Shown piece by piece: positions 27,957 to 35,741 of a stretch of DNA of 64,000 bases. Source of the DNA: Bradyrhizobium sp. CB3481 (lineage in GTDB: Bacteria; Pseudomonadota; Alphaproteobacteria; Rhizobiales; Xanthobacteraceae); NCBI RefSeq assembly GCF_029714305.1, contig NZ_CP121647.1, positions 3,120,501 through 3,184,500 of the forward strand. Reading direction: 5' to 3'. Each line of letters starts with the position of its first letter. Position 1 is the stretch's first letter. A model generated the notes under the pieces. The model had not been told where the DNA came from, searched no databases, and worked only from the letters and a program-made list of their open reading frames with translations. A program made the position numbers and the translations under genes.

Positions 27957-28118
27957 ATGAGCAAGATGAACCAGAACCTGGGTCAGCAGAACCAGAACCC
28001 GGGCCAGAAGCCTGGTCAGCAGCAGCAGGGCGGCGGTCAGAAGCCGGGCCAGCAGCAGCAGGATCCAGGCCGTCAGGGACAGAAGCCTAGTCAGGATCCA
28101 CGGCAGATGCCGGAGTAG
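27957..28118 (+). CDS. Small Gln/Asn/Pro/Gly-rich low-complexity protein (53 aa)
   Basis: The ORF starts at ATG 27957 with CGGAG 9 bp upstream and ends just before a strong terminator, so it is a complete transcription unit. The product contains internal repeats such as NQNxGQ and GQKPGQQQQ, has no hydrophobic core, no signal peptide and no cysteine, and is nearly half Gln and Pro. It must be disordered. I recognise no family. Possible roles are a hydrophilin-like stress protein, but this is only suggested by composition. Confidence 0.6.
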   Translation: MSKMNQNLGQQNQNPGQKPGQQQQGGGQKPGQQQQDPGRQGQKPSQDPRQMPE

Positions 28119-28144
28119 AGCGGCACATACCAGAACAGAAACAG

Positions 28145-28181
28145 AAAAGGCCCCGCCGAAAAGGTGGGGCTTTTCTTTTTG
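28145..28181 (+). terminator. Rho-independent terminator after the Gln-rich small gene
   Basis: AAAAGGCCCCGCC and GGTGGGGCTTTT form a hairpin with a GAAAA-type loop, followed by CTTTTTG. It begins about 27 bp after the stop at 28118, which supports that the small gene is transcribed. Confidence 0.85.
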
Positions 28182-28196
28182 TGCGTTGCCAACTTC

Positions 28197-28319
28197 GTGT
28201 CCCGGACGCGGCGCAGCGCCCCTTGGCGGTGCGGCGCAGAGCCGGGACCCGGATGCAGCCGGCGCCTGGGTCCCGGCTCTGCGTCGCGTCATTTCATGCC
28301 GCGCCGCGTCCGGGACGCT
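28197..28319. repeat. Large intergenic palindrome (GTCCCGGACGCG family)
   Basis: GTGTCCCGGACGCGGCGCAG on one side and CCGCGCCGCGTCCGGGAC on the other form long arms, with inner copies of CAGAGCCGGGACC and GGGTCCCGGCTCTG. It occupies most of the gap between the small gene's terminator and pcaC. A related copy lies at 23584-23650. Confidence 0.65.
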
Positions 28320-28331
28320 AGCCTTGCCCAA

Positions 28332-28724
28332 CTAACTCTTCAGCAAAACCAGTTCGGCGATGATCGCGTTCGCTTCCTTCACCGCATGGTTGGCCGCCGG
28401 TACGCCGCAATAGATCGCCTGCTGCAGCAGGATTTCCTTGATGTCGTCGGGCGTGAAGCCGCCCTCAGTCAGCGCCGCGCGCACGTGCAGGCGGAATTCG
28501 TCCCATTGTCCGAGCGCCACCATGGTGCCGATCACGAGCACGCGACGGGTGCGGTGGTCGAAATGCGGCCGGGTCCAGATATCGCCCCAGGCGTAACGGG
28601 TGATCAGGTCCTGGAAGTCGGTGTTGAATGCGTTGCGGTTCTTGATCGACTTGTCGACCCATTCATTGCCGAGCACTGTTCGGCGCTGCGCCATGCCGTC
28701 GTCGCGGCGTTGGTTGTCGTCCAT
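28332..28724 (-). CDS. pcaC: 4-carboxymuconolactone decarboxylase
   Basis: Protein of 130 residues starting MDDNQRRDDGMAQRRTVLG, chosen because GGGGAGAG lies upstream of the ATG at 28724. Family motifs: GDIWTRPHFDHRTRRVL, LGQWDEFRLHVRAAL and the His-containing KEILLQQAIYCGVPAANHA. The enzyme converts 4-carboxymuconolactone to 3-oxoadipate enol-lactone in the protocatechuate branch of the beta-ketoadipate pathway. It is separated from pcaD by 109 bp carrying a repeat, yet the pathway order B-D-C makes co-transcription likely. Confidence 0.93.
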   Translation of the reverse strand: MDDNQRRDDGMAQRRTVLGNEWVDKSIKNRNAFNTDFQDLITRYAWGDIWTRPHFDHRTRRVLVIGTMVALGQWDEFRLHVRAALTEGGFTPDDIKEILLQQAIYCGVPAANHAVKEANAIIAELVLLKS

Positions 28725-28739
28725 GGTACGTTCTCTCCC

Positions 28740-28823
28740 CGTCATTGCGAGGAGCGAAGCGACGAAGCGATCCATATCTCGGCAAGCGGTGAAATGGATT
28801 GCTTCGCTTCGCTCGCAATGACG
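28740..28823. repeat. REP-like palindrome (TTGCGAGGAGCGAAGCGACG family)
   Basis: CGTCATTGCGAGGAGCGAAG at one end and TTCGCTCGCAATGACG at the other, lying between pcaD and pcaC. An almost identical element is at 48460-48543. This element type is widespread in Bradyrhizobium and Rhodopseudomonas. It could stabilise the mRNA of the upstream pcaB-pcaD part. Confidence 0.75.
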
Positions 28824-28833
28824 TCCGTGGTTG

Positions 28834-29616
28834 CTAGCGTTGCGTCAGAAAACCGATCACCGCGTCGGTGAAGGCGTGCGGCTGCTCGACGTTGGAAATA
28901 TGCGCGGCGTCGAGGATGGTCATGCTCGCGCCGGGAATCCGGCTGCGCATGAATTCGCCGTCGGCGATCGTTGTCGACATGTCGTGGCGACCGGTGATGA
29001 TGAGCGTCGGGCTCTTGATCTTGGGCAGGAGTTCGCGCTGATCCAGCGTCGACAGCGCCTCGCAGCAGGCGATGTAGCCCTCGACCGGCGTCGTCAGCAT
29101 CATTGCTTTCATGTTGGCGGCGACCTGCGGCTGCCGTTCGCGGAAATCCGCCGTCAGCCAGCCGGCCAGCACGGCGTCGGCGACCGCGGCGATGCCGCCT
29201 TCCTTCACCGCCTTGATGCGGTCGTTCCAGCGCGTCGGATCCGGGTAATAGCAGGTGGTGTTGGCCAGGATGATCTTGCCGAACCGGTCGGGCGCGTTGG
29301 CCCCGAGCCATTGCCCGACCATGCCGCCCATCGACAGCCCGCACCAATGCGCTTTGGCAATGTTGAGGTCGTCGAGGATCGCCAGCACGTCGCGGCCGAA
29401 GCGTTCCAGCGAGTAGGGCCCGGGCGGCACGCCCGACTTGCCGTGGCCGCGGCGGTCGTAGCGGACGACGCGAAACACCTGCGTGAGCGCCTTCATCTGC
29501 GGCTCCCACATCTGCATGGTTGAGCCAAGCGAATTCGACAGGATCAGCGTCGGTCCGCCGTCGCGGCCTTCGACGGATACGTTGAGCAGGCATCCGTCGG
29601 CGTCGATCATCGGCAT
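28834..29616 (-). CDS. pcaD: 3-oxoadipate enol-lactonase
   Basis: Cytosolic alpha/beta hydrolase of 260 residues that opens 3-oxoadipate enol-lactone to 3-oxoadipate. The oxyanion-hole segment is LSNSLGSTMQMWEPQM, the nucleophile elbow WCGLSMGGMVGQW (Ser), the acid lies in TGRHDMST and the catalytic His in LDAAHISNVEQP. This is the PcaD pattern. The ATG at 29616 is chosen because GGAGACCTCC precedes it; it lies 16 bp after the pcaB stop. Confidence 0.92.
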   Translation of the reverse strand: MPMIDADGCLLNVSVEGRDGGPTLILSNSLGSTMQMWEPQMKALTQVFRVVRYDRRGHGKSGVPPGPYSLERFGRDVLAILDDLNIAKAHWCGLSMGGMVGQWLGANAPDRFGKIILANTTCYYPDPTRWNDRIKAVKEGGIAAVADAVLAGWLTADFRERQPQVAANMKAMMLTTPVEGYIACCEALSTLDQRELLPKIKSPTLIITGRHDMSTTIADGEFMRSRIPGASMTILDAAHISNVEQPHAFTDAVIGFLTQR

Positions 29617-29632
29617 GGAGGTCTCCGGTCTC

Positions 29633-30988
29633 TTATTTATCGTCAAGCGAAGCGAGCAGGCGGTCGATCAGGGTCTGTGAAGCGCCCTGATAGGCCATCG
29701 GCTCGAACAATTTTGCAATCTCATCCGCACCGAGCTGCGCGGTGACCTCTGCATCTTCGCGCAACACCTCGCGCAGATGCTTCTTGTCCTTGACCGCCTT
29801 CTTGCTGGCAGCCTCGACGAGGTGATGGGCGTCGCTCTTGCCGATCTTCTCTGCGAGCCGCATCGCCACCGCTTCCGCCATGATCAGCCCATCGGTCGCA
29901 TCGAGATTTCGCCGCATGCGTTCGGCGTCTACTTCCAGCCCTTCGGCGATATCGACGATCGCGGCGAGCCCGCCGGACGTGACCAGCATCAGGGTCGGCA
30001 GCGTCGGCCATTCCGCGTGCCAGGGGCCGGCGCTGCGCTCGTGCTCCTGCACCTGCGCGGCAAGGATCGTGGCGGCGAGGTTCGGCGCCATGGTGGCTGC
30101 GGCGAGCGCGCTGGCGGATGCCACCGGATTGCGCTTGTGCGGCATGGTGGAAGAGCCACCACGGCCTTCGCCCGACGGCTCGAACGCTTCGCCGACATCG
30201 GTCTGCATCATCAGCGAGACGTCGCGCGCGATCTTGCCGCAGGTGCCGGCAAGAATCGCGAATATCGAGGCGGCTTCCGCGATGCGGTCGCGGTGGGTGT
30301 GCCAGGGCGCATCAGGTAGCGGCAACTTCAGCTCCGCGGCCAGCTTTTCCGCGACCGTCAGGCCTTTGTCGCCGAGCGCGGCGAGGGTGCCGGCAGCGCC
30401 GCCGAACTGCAGCGCCAGCGTCTCGCTGCGCAGCCGCTTGAGCCGCACCCGCGAGCGGTGCAGGGCGGCGGCATATTCGGCGAGCTTCAGCCCGAACGGC
30501 ATCGGCAGCGCATGCTGCAGCCAGGTGCGGGCCACCACTGGGGTATCGCGGTGCCGGCACGCCAGTCCGGCGAAGCCGGCGACTGCACGATCGAGGTCGG
30601 CGAGCAGCACATCGATACCGGCGCGAAGGCCGAGCATGGCGCCGGTATCGATCACGTCCTGGCTGGTCGCGCCCCAATGCACATAGCGTGCGGCATCCGC
30701 GTCCGCCTTTGCGACGTTGGCGGTCAGCGCCTTGACCAGGGGGATGGCAAGGTTGCCGGACCTTGTCGCGGCATCGGCCAGCCCGGCGAGGTCGAATGAT
30801 TCGGCACTGCACGCATTCGTGATCGGTCCCGCGGCGCTTGTCGGAATCACTCCGGCCGCGGCTTCGGCGCGCGCCAGCGCGGCCTCGAAATCCAGCATGT
30901 TCTGCAAGGCCGCCACATCGTCGCAGACCGCGCGCATCGCGGCGCTCGACAGCATCGGGGCAAGCAATGGGGAAAGGGGCGTGCTCAT
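29633..30988 (-). CDS. pcaB: 3-carboxy-cis,cis-muconate cycloisomerase
   Basis: Protein of 451 residues of the fumarase/aspartase superfamily. The signature GSSTMPHKRNP is intact and contains the catalytic Ser loop; other family blocks are VHWGATSQDVIDTG and RTWLQHALPMPFG. It converts 3-carboxymuconate, the ring-cleavage product of protocatechuate, to 4-carboxymuconolactone. It is first in the minus-strand pcaBDC run. Protocatechuate dioxygenase (pcaGH), pcaQ and pcaIJF are not in this window. Confidence 0.93.
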   Translation of the reverse strand: MSTPLSPLLAPMLSSAAMRAVCDDVAALQNMLDFEAALARAEAAAGVIPTSAAGPITNACSAESFDLAGLADAATRSGNLAIPLVKALTANVAKADADAARYVHWGATSQDVIDTGAMLGLRAGIDVLLADLDRAVAGFAGLACRHRDTPVVARTWLQHALPMPFGLKLAEYAAALHRSRVRLKRLRSETLALQFGGAAGTLAALGDKGLTVAEKLAAELKLPLPDAPWHTHRDRIAEAASIFAILAGTCGKIARDVSLMMQTDVGEAFEPSGEGRGGSSTMPHKRNPVASASALAAATMAPNLAATILAAQVQEHERSAGPWHAEWPTLPTLMLVTSGGLAAIVDIAEGLEVDAERMRRNLDATDGLIMAEAVAMRLAEKIGKSDAHHLVEAASKKAVKDKKHLREVLREDAEVTAQLGADEIAKLFEPMAYQGASQTLIDRLLASLDDK

Positions 30989-31148
30989 CTTCCGTGCGAC
31001 CTAACCACCCCGTCCAGTCAATGCCAATGGCCTTGTTGCCCTGCACTTGTTGCAAGTGCGAATTTGCGTCGCTTATCGCCCTTCCTTTTGCGCCTTGCGT
31101 GCTTTACTTGGGAGATCGGGTTAAGCGTGGATTTCAGGAGGGACCCCC

Positions 31149-31595
31149 ATGGCGATGACGATGAACGGCGAGGTCCAGCTTGCGGCGTCGCGCGAGGCGG
31201 TGTGGGCCAAGCTGAACGATCCGGACGTGCTGAAGGCCTGCATCCCCGGCTGCGAGGAGCTGGAAAAGACTGAGGATAACGGCTTCCGCGCCACCGCCAA
31301 GATGAAGGTCGGCCCGGTCTCGGCCCGCTTCAAGGGCAAGGTCATGCTGAGCGATCTCGACCCGCCCAACGGCTACAAGATCACGGGCGAGGGCGAGGGC
31401 GGCGTCGCCGGCTTCGCCAAGGGCGGCGCGACGGTGGCGCTGTCGGAGAAGGATGGCGGCACACTCCTGAGCTACAATGTCGAGGCGCAGATCGGCGGCA
31501 AGCTGGCCCAGCTCGGACAGCGCCTGATCAACGGCGCCGCCAAGAAGCTGGCCGACGAGTTCTTCAGCAATTTCGGCAAGGCCGTGCAAGGGTGA
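31149..31595 (+). CDS. coxG: CO dehydrogenase subunit G family (CoxG, SRPBCC fold)
   Basis: Protein of 148 residues with the SRPBCC/CoxG pattern: MNGEVQLAASREAVWAKLND, CIPGCEELEKTEDNGF, KMKVGPVSARFKGKV, and the helix LGQRLINGAAKKLADEFF at the end. AGGAGGGACC lies ahead of ATG 31149. CoxG proteins help attach or mature molybdenum hydroxylases such as CO dehydrogenase at the membrane; the exact biochemical role is not settled. The gene heads a plus-strand cox cluster, though 206 bp with a palindrome separate it from coxS. Confidence 0.9.
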   Translation: MAMTMNGEVQLAASREAVWAKLNDPDVLKACIPGCEELEKTEDNGFRATAKMKVGPVSARFKGKVMLSDLDPPNGYKITGEGEGGVAGFAKGGATVALSEKDGGTLLSYNVEAQIGGKLAQLGQRLINGAAKKLADEFFSNFGKAVQG

Positions 31596-31721
31596 TCCGA
31601 AGGCTGGCACCACTGCCCGACACAACTGATTCCTGCCACGCCAGCCCGCCCGAACAGGCCCGTCAAGTCACTCAGGCCATGCCCCAAACGAGGGGCTCCT
31701 GAGGTTGCTCATTACCGGGAT

Positions 31722-31738
31722 GGCCCATATTATGGGCC
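31722..31738. promoter_or_regulatory. 17-bp perfect palindrome upstream of coxS
   Basis: GGCCCATA-T-TATGGGCC is a perfect 8-1-8 dyad, 63 bp before the coxS start and 127 bp after coxG. TATAAA at about 31750 could be a -10 element. The size suits an operator for a dimeric regulator controlling coxS onward. Confidence 0.45.
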
Positions 31739-31801
31739 TTGGAATGACTATAAACACCTGCACAGCCGCCGATACGCGGCAGTGCAGCCAAGAGAGTGCT
31801 G

Positions 31802-32281
31802 ATGGCCAAGATTTCCCTGATCGTCAACGGTAATCCCGTAAACGCCAACATCGATCCCCGTACCCTGCTGGTCCAGTTTCTGCGGGAAAATCTCCGCCTG
31901 ACGGGCACCCATGTCGGCTGCGACACCTCGCAGTGCGGCGCCTGCGTCGTGCATCTCGACGGCAAGGCGGTCAAATCCTGCACCACGCTTGCGGTGATGG
32001 CCGACGGCCACGAGGTTCGCACCATCGAGGGCCTGGCCGCCGACGGCGCGCCGCTGCACCCGATGCAGGAAGCCTTCCGCGAGCATCACGGCTTGCAGTG
32101 CGGCTTCTGCACCCCCGGCATGATCATGACCGCGGTCGATATGGTCAATCGCAAGGGCCACGATCTCTCCGACGAGGTCATTCGCGAGGAGCTCGAAGGC
32201 AATCTGTGCCGCTGCACTGGCTACCAGAACATCGTCACGTCCATCGCCGCCGGCGCCAAGGCGATGGCCAAATCTGCTTAG
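31802..32281 (+). CDS. coxS: Molybdenum hydroxylase small subunit, two [2Fe-2S] clusters (CoxS-like)
   Basis: Protein of 159 residues from ATG 31802 (a GTG lies 6 bp upstream). The N-terminal plant-type ferredoxin cluster uses Cys40, 45, 48 and 60 ([19 protein letters not shown]); the second uses Cys100, 103, 136 and 138 (CGFCTPGM and CRCTGY). It passes electrons from the molybdenum site of the large subunit to the FAD of the medium subunit. It is full length. In form II operons the large-subunit gene normally comes next, but here coxM follows after 53 bp. The hydroxylated substrate, CO or another, cannot be decided without coxL. Confidence 0.92.
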   Translation: MAKISLIVNGNPVNANIDPRTLLVQFLRENLRLTGTHVGCDTSQCGACVVHLDGKAVKSCTTLAVMADGHEVRTIEGLAADGAPLHPMQEAFREHHGLQCGFCTPGMIMTAVDMVNRKGHDLSDEVIREELEGNLCRCTGYQNIVTSIAAGAKAMAKSA

Positions 32282-32334
32282 CCGTCTCGTTCGCCTAATC
32301 GATTTCATCGCGACCCGCGATCAGGAAGTTCTCC

Positions 32335-33138
32335 ATGTACGAATTCAAATATCATCGTCCGGCGACCGTGCGGCAGGCCGCCAATCTCCTGGTGAAGAAC
32401 GAGGACGCCAAGGTGATCGCCGGCGGCCACACCCTGGTGCCGGTGATGAAGCAGCGGCTCGCCAGCCCGCCGCATCTGGTCGACCTCTCCCATATCGAAG
32501 GGTTAGACACGATCGAGATGAAGGGACGTTCGCTGGTGATCGGTGCGACGGCTACGCATGCCAATGTCGCCAACTCGGCGACCGTTCGCGAAGCCATCCC
32601 GGCGCTCGCCGAACTCGCGGGCGGAATCGGCGATCCCGCGGTGCGTCACAAGGGTACGATCGGCGGCTCGCTCGCCAACAACGATCCTACCGCGGACTAT
32701 CCGGCCGCGGTGCTCGCGCTCGGCGCCACCATCGTCACCAACAAGCGCCGCCTCAAGGCGGAGGAATTCTTCCAGGGCCTGTTCACGACGGCGCTCGAGA
32801 GTGACGAGATCATCACCAAGGTGATGTTCCCGCTGCCGAAGAAGGCCGCCTACATCAAATTCCGCAACCAGGCGTCGCGTTACGCGTTGGTCGGCGTGTT
32901 CGTCGCCAAGCGGCCGTCGGACGTACGGGTGGCAGTGACCGGCGCCGGCTCGGACGGCGTGTTCCGCGCCACGGCGTTTGAGGAAGCCTTGAAGAAGCGC
33001 TTCTCGCACAAGGTGCTGGACGGCATTTCGGCTTCGGCGGAAGGGCTCAACAGCGACCTGCACGGCAGCGCCGAATATCGCGCGCACCTGATCGGCGTGC
33101 TGACGCGCCGCGCAGTCGAAGCGGCCACGGCGAAGTAG
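32335..33138 (+). CDS. coxM: Molybdenum hydroxylase FAD-binding medium subunit (CoxM-like)
   Basis: Protein of 267 residues of the FAD_binding_5/CO_deh_flav_C family. FAD-binding motifs are VIAGGHTLVPVMKQRL and GTIGGSLANNDPTADYPA, close to the AGGHSLLP and TIGGSxANNDPAAD of CoxM. It takes electrons from the iron-sulfur subunit and passes them on, in CO oxidisers to quinone. The C-terminal domain ends in RAHLIGVLTRRAVEAA, so it is complete. It lies 53 bp after coxS and 35 bp before coxD. Confidence 0.92.
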   Translation: MYEFKYHRPATVRQAANLLVKNEDAKVIAGGHTLVPVMKQRLASPPHLVDLSHIEGLDTIEMKGRSLVIGATATHANVANSATVREAIPALAELAGGIGDPAVRHKGTIGGSLANNDPTADYPAAVLALGATIVTNKRRLKAEEFFQGLFTTALESDEIITKVMFPLPKKAAYIKFRNQASRYALVGVFVAKRPSDVRVAVTGAGSDGVFRATAFEEALKKRFSHKVLDGISASAEGLNSDLHGSAEYRAHLIGVLTRRAVEAATAK

Positions 33139-33173
33139 TTGCCGAATTCCGGCATATTAAGATTGGCTATCCT

Positions 33174-34082
33174 ATGAGTACATCGGCGCTGCCCAAATCC
33201 GTCGATGGGATGCTCGAACTCCTCAACGCGCGCGGTTATTTCGCCGAGCGCTCGCTGGCCACGGTCGCCTATCTGTCGCTGCGCATGGGCCGGCCGCTGT
33301 TCCTCGAAGGCGAGGCCGGCGTCGGCAAGACCGAAATCGCAAAAGTGCTGTCGGCGGCGCTCGGGCGCAAGCTGATCCGCCTGCAATGCTATGAGGGCCT
33401 CGACGTCGCTTCCGCCGTCTACGAGTGGAGCAGCGCCGCGCAGATGATCGCGATCCGCCTGGCGGAAGCCGCTGGTGATACCGATCGGGAGCAATTGTCC
33501 TCCGACATCTTTGCCGAACGTTTTCTGATCAAACGCCCGCTGCTGCAGGCGCTTGAGCCGGACGTTGCCGGCGCGCCGGTGCTCTTGATCGACGAGCTCG
33601 ACCGCGCCGACGAGGCGTTCGAGGCGTATCTCCTCGAAATCCTCAGCGACTTCCAGGTCACGATCCCCGAATTCGGCACCATCAAGGCGCCGCAGCCGCC
33701 GATCGTCATTATCACCTCGAACCGCACCCGCGAGATCCACGACGCGCTGAAGCGCCGCTGCCTCTACCACTGGGTGGATTACCCCGAGGCCGAGCGCGAG
33801 CTCGCGATCGTCAAGTCGCGGGTGCCGGGGATCTCCGCGAAATTGTCGCAGCAGGTTGTGCGGTTCGTGCAGGCGCTGCGCGACCAGGATTTCTACAAGT
33901 CGCCGGGTGTCGCCGAGACCATCGACTGGGCCACCGCGCTGACGGAGCTCGACGCCCGCTCGCTGACGCCGCAACTGGTCGGCGACACGCTGGGCGCGCT
34001 GCTCAAATACCAGGACGACATCGCGCGCATGCAGGGCGACACGCTGCAGAAGGTTTTGAAGGACGCGACGAGCGAGAATTAG
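33174..34082 (+). CDS. coxD: MoxR-family AAA+ ATPase (CoxD)
   Basis: Cytosolic ATPase of 302 residues. Walker A is EGEAGVGKTE, Walker B APVLLIDELDRADE, sensor 1 IVIITSNRTREIHDALKRRC. MoxR ATPases act with VWA-domain partners as chaperones; CoxD of Oligotropha carboxidovorans helps build the [CuSMoO2] centre of CO dehydrogenase. The VWA partner coxE follows after 109 bp that contain a palindromic repeat. This assembly function only makes sense with a large subunit, which is not encoded here. Confidence 0.92.
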   Translation: MSTSALPKSVDGMLELLNARGYFAERSLATVAYLSLRMGRPLFLEGEAGVGKTEIAKVLSAALGRKLIRLQCYEGLDVASAVYEWSSAAQMIAIRLAEAAGDTDREQLSSDIFAERFLIKRPLLQALEPDVAGAPVLLIDELDRADEAFEAYLLEILSDFQVTIPEFGTIKAPQPPIVIITSNRTREIHDALKRRCLYHWVDYPEAERELAIVKSRVPGISAKLSQQVVRFVQALRDQDFYKSPGVAETIDWATALTELDARSLTPQLVGDTLGALLKYQDDIARMQGDTLQKVLKDATSEN

Positions 34083-34086
34083 CCGT

Positions 34087-34178
34087 CGTCATTCCGGGGC
34101 GCACGCAGTGCGAACCCGGAATCCCGAGATTGTAAGCGCGAGATTCCGGGTTCACGCTTTGCGTGCCCCGGAATGACG
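34087..34178. repeat. Palindromic intergenic repeat (CATTCCGGGGCGC family)
   Basis: CGTCATTCCGGGGCGCACGC and GCGTGCCCCGGAATGACG form outer arms and GCGAACCCGGAATC and GATTCCGGGTTCACGC inner arms, between coxD and coxE. A variant lies at 38660-38739. It could fold in the cox mRNA. Confidence 0.75.
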
Positions 34179-34191
34179 AGGCCGCAAGACC

Positions 34192-35397
34192 ATGACCACC
34201 ATCGATCACCTCAACCCGCCCATCGGGCATATGGCCGACAACGTCGTCGGCTTTGCCCGTGCACTTCGCGCGGCCGGGCTGCCGGTCGGGCCGGGCTCGG
34301 TGATCGACGCCCTGAGCGCGCTGCAGCTGATCGAGATCGGCCACCGCGCTGACGTCTACGCCACGCTGGAGGCGATCTTCGTCAAGCGCCACGAGCATGC
34401 GCTGATCTTCGCCCAGGCCTTCGACCTGTTCTTCCGCGCCGCCGAAGACTGGAAACATATGCTGGATTCGGTGCCGCTGCCGGACCATGCCAAGAAGAAG
34501 CCGCCACCAGCCTCGCGCCGGGTGCAGGAGGCCTTGGCGCAGCCCTCGATGCGCGAGGAAGCGCAAGAGACTGAGCAGCAGGAACTGCGGCTGTCGGTCT
34601 CCGACAAGGAGATCCTGCAGAGGAAGGATTTTGCGCAGATGAGCGCGGCGGAGATCGCCGAGGTCACCCGCGCTATCGCCAACATGAAGCTGCCGCAGGC
34701 CGAGCTGCGCACCCGCCGCTACCAGCCCGACGCCAAGGGCCTCAAGCTCGACATGCGCCGGACGCTGCGGAGCTCGTTGCGCACCGGCGGCGAGATCATC
34801 GATATCCGAAAGCTCGGCCGGATCGAGAAGCCGGCGCCGATCGTGGCGCTGCTCGATATATCCGGTTCGATGAGTGAATATACCCGCCTGTTCCTGCATT
34901 TCCTCCACGCCATCACCGACGCCCGCAAGCGCGTCTCGGTGTTCCTGTTCGGCACGCGGCTGACCAACGTGACGCGCGCGCTGCGGGCCAAGGACCCCGA
35001 CGAGGCGCTGGCGAGCTGTTCGTCCTCGGTGGAAGACTGGGCCGGCGGCACTCGCATCGCCACCTCGCTGCACAGCTTCAACAAGCTATGGGGCCGCCGC
35101 GTGCTCGGGCAGGGCGCCATCGTGCTCCTGATCTCCGACGGGCTGGAGCGCGAGGCCGACGCCAAGCTCGCCTTCGAGATGGACCGGCTGCATCGCTCCT
35201 GCCGCCGCCTGATTTGGCTCAATCCGCTGCTCCGCTACAGCGGTTTTGAGGCCAAGGCGCAGGGCATCAAAATGATGCTGCCCCACGTTGACGAATTCCG
35301 CCCGGTGCATAACTTGACCTCGATGGAAGGGCTGATCGAGGCGCTTTCGGCGCCGCCCCCGCCGCACCACATGAGCCGCATCCGCTCGGCCGCATGA
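34192..35397 (+). CDS. coxE: VWA domain protein (CoxE)
   Basis: Protein of 401 residues. An N-terminal helical region has NVVGFARALRAAGLPVGPGS, typical of CoxE. A C-terminal von Willebrand A domain has the MIDAS metal site LLDISGSMSEYTRL (D-x-S-x-S) and further residues in GGTRIATSL and LISDGLERE. It acts with the MoxR ATPase CoxD to insert or mature the metal centre of the hydroxylase. The stop overlaps the ATG of a short frame (ATGAAGGAGG) that supplies the ribosome site for the next gene, so translation is coupled. Confidence 0.92.
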   Translation: MTTIDHLNPPIGHMADNVVGFARALRAAGLPVGPGSVIDALSALQLIEIGHRADVYATLEAIFVKRHEHALIFAQAFDLFFRAAEDWKHMLDSVPLPDHAKKKPPPASRRVQEALAQPSMREEAQETEQQELRLSVSDKEILQRKDFAQMSAAEIAEVTRAIANMKLPQAELRTRRYQPDAKGLKLDMRRTLRSSLRTGGEIIDIRKLGRIEKPAPIVALLDISGSMSEYTRLFLHFLHAITDARKRVSVFLFGTRLTNVTRALRAKDPDEALASCSSSVEDWAGGTRIATSLHSFNKLWGRRVLGQGAIVLLISDGLEREADAKLAFEMDRLHRSCRRLIWLNPLLRYSGFEAKAQGIKMMLPHVDEFRPVHNLTSMEGLIEALSAPPPPHHMSRIRSAA

Positions 35398-35411
35398 AGG
35401 AGGTTTCTCCG

Positions 35412-35741
35412 ATGCTCAACCGCGACGAAGACATTCTGCAGGCCGCCGAGAACTGGCAGAAGGCCGGCCATGGCGTGGCGCTCGCCACCGTGGTCGAGAC
35501 CTGGGGCTCGGCGCCGCGGCCGGCCGGCTCCAACCTCGTCATCAACGATGACGGCACGTTTCTGGGCTCCGTTTCCGGCGGCTGCGTCGAGGGCGCCGTC
35601 GTTACCGAGGCGCTCGACGTGATCGCCAGCGGCAAGCCCAAGATGCTGGAATTCGGCGTCGCCGACGAGACCGCCTGGAATGTCGGTCTGTCCTGCGGCG
35701 GCACCATCCGCGTCTTTGTCGAGAAGGTGGGCCAATCGTGA
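35412..35741 (+). CDS. XdhC/CoxI family protein, N-terminal-type domain only
   Basis: Protein of 109 residues that starts at ATG 35412, because AAGGAGG lies 8 bp upstream. It contains only the XdhC_CoxI domain: GHGVALATVVETWGSAPRPA and GSVSGGCVEGAVV. XdhC proteins bind molybdopterin cofactor, help add its terminal sulfido ligand and deliver it to xanthine dehydrogenase-type enzymes. In many bacteria this domain is fused with the Rossmann domain that here is encoded by the next gene, so the two may work as a pair. Confidence 0.88.
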   Translation: MLNRDEDILQAAENWQKAGHGVALATVVETWGSAPRPAGSNLVINDDGTFLGSVSGGCVEGAVVTEALDVIASGKPKMLEFGVADETAWNVGLSCGGTIRVFVEKVGQS

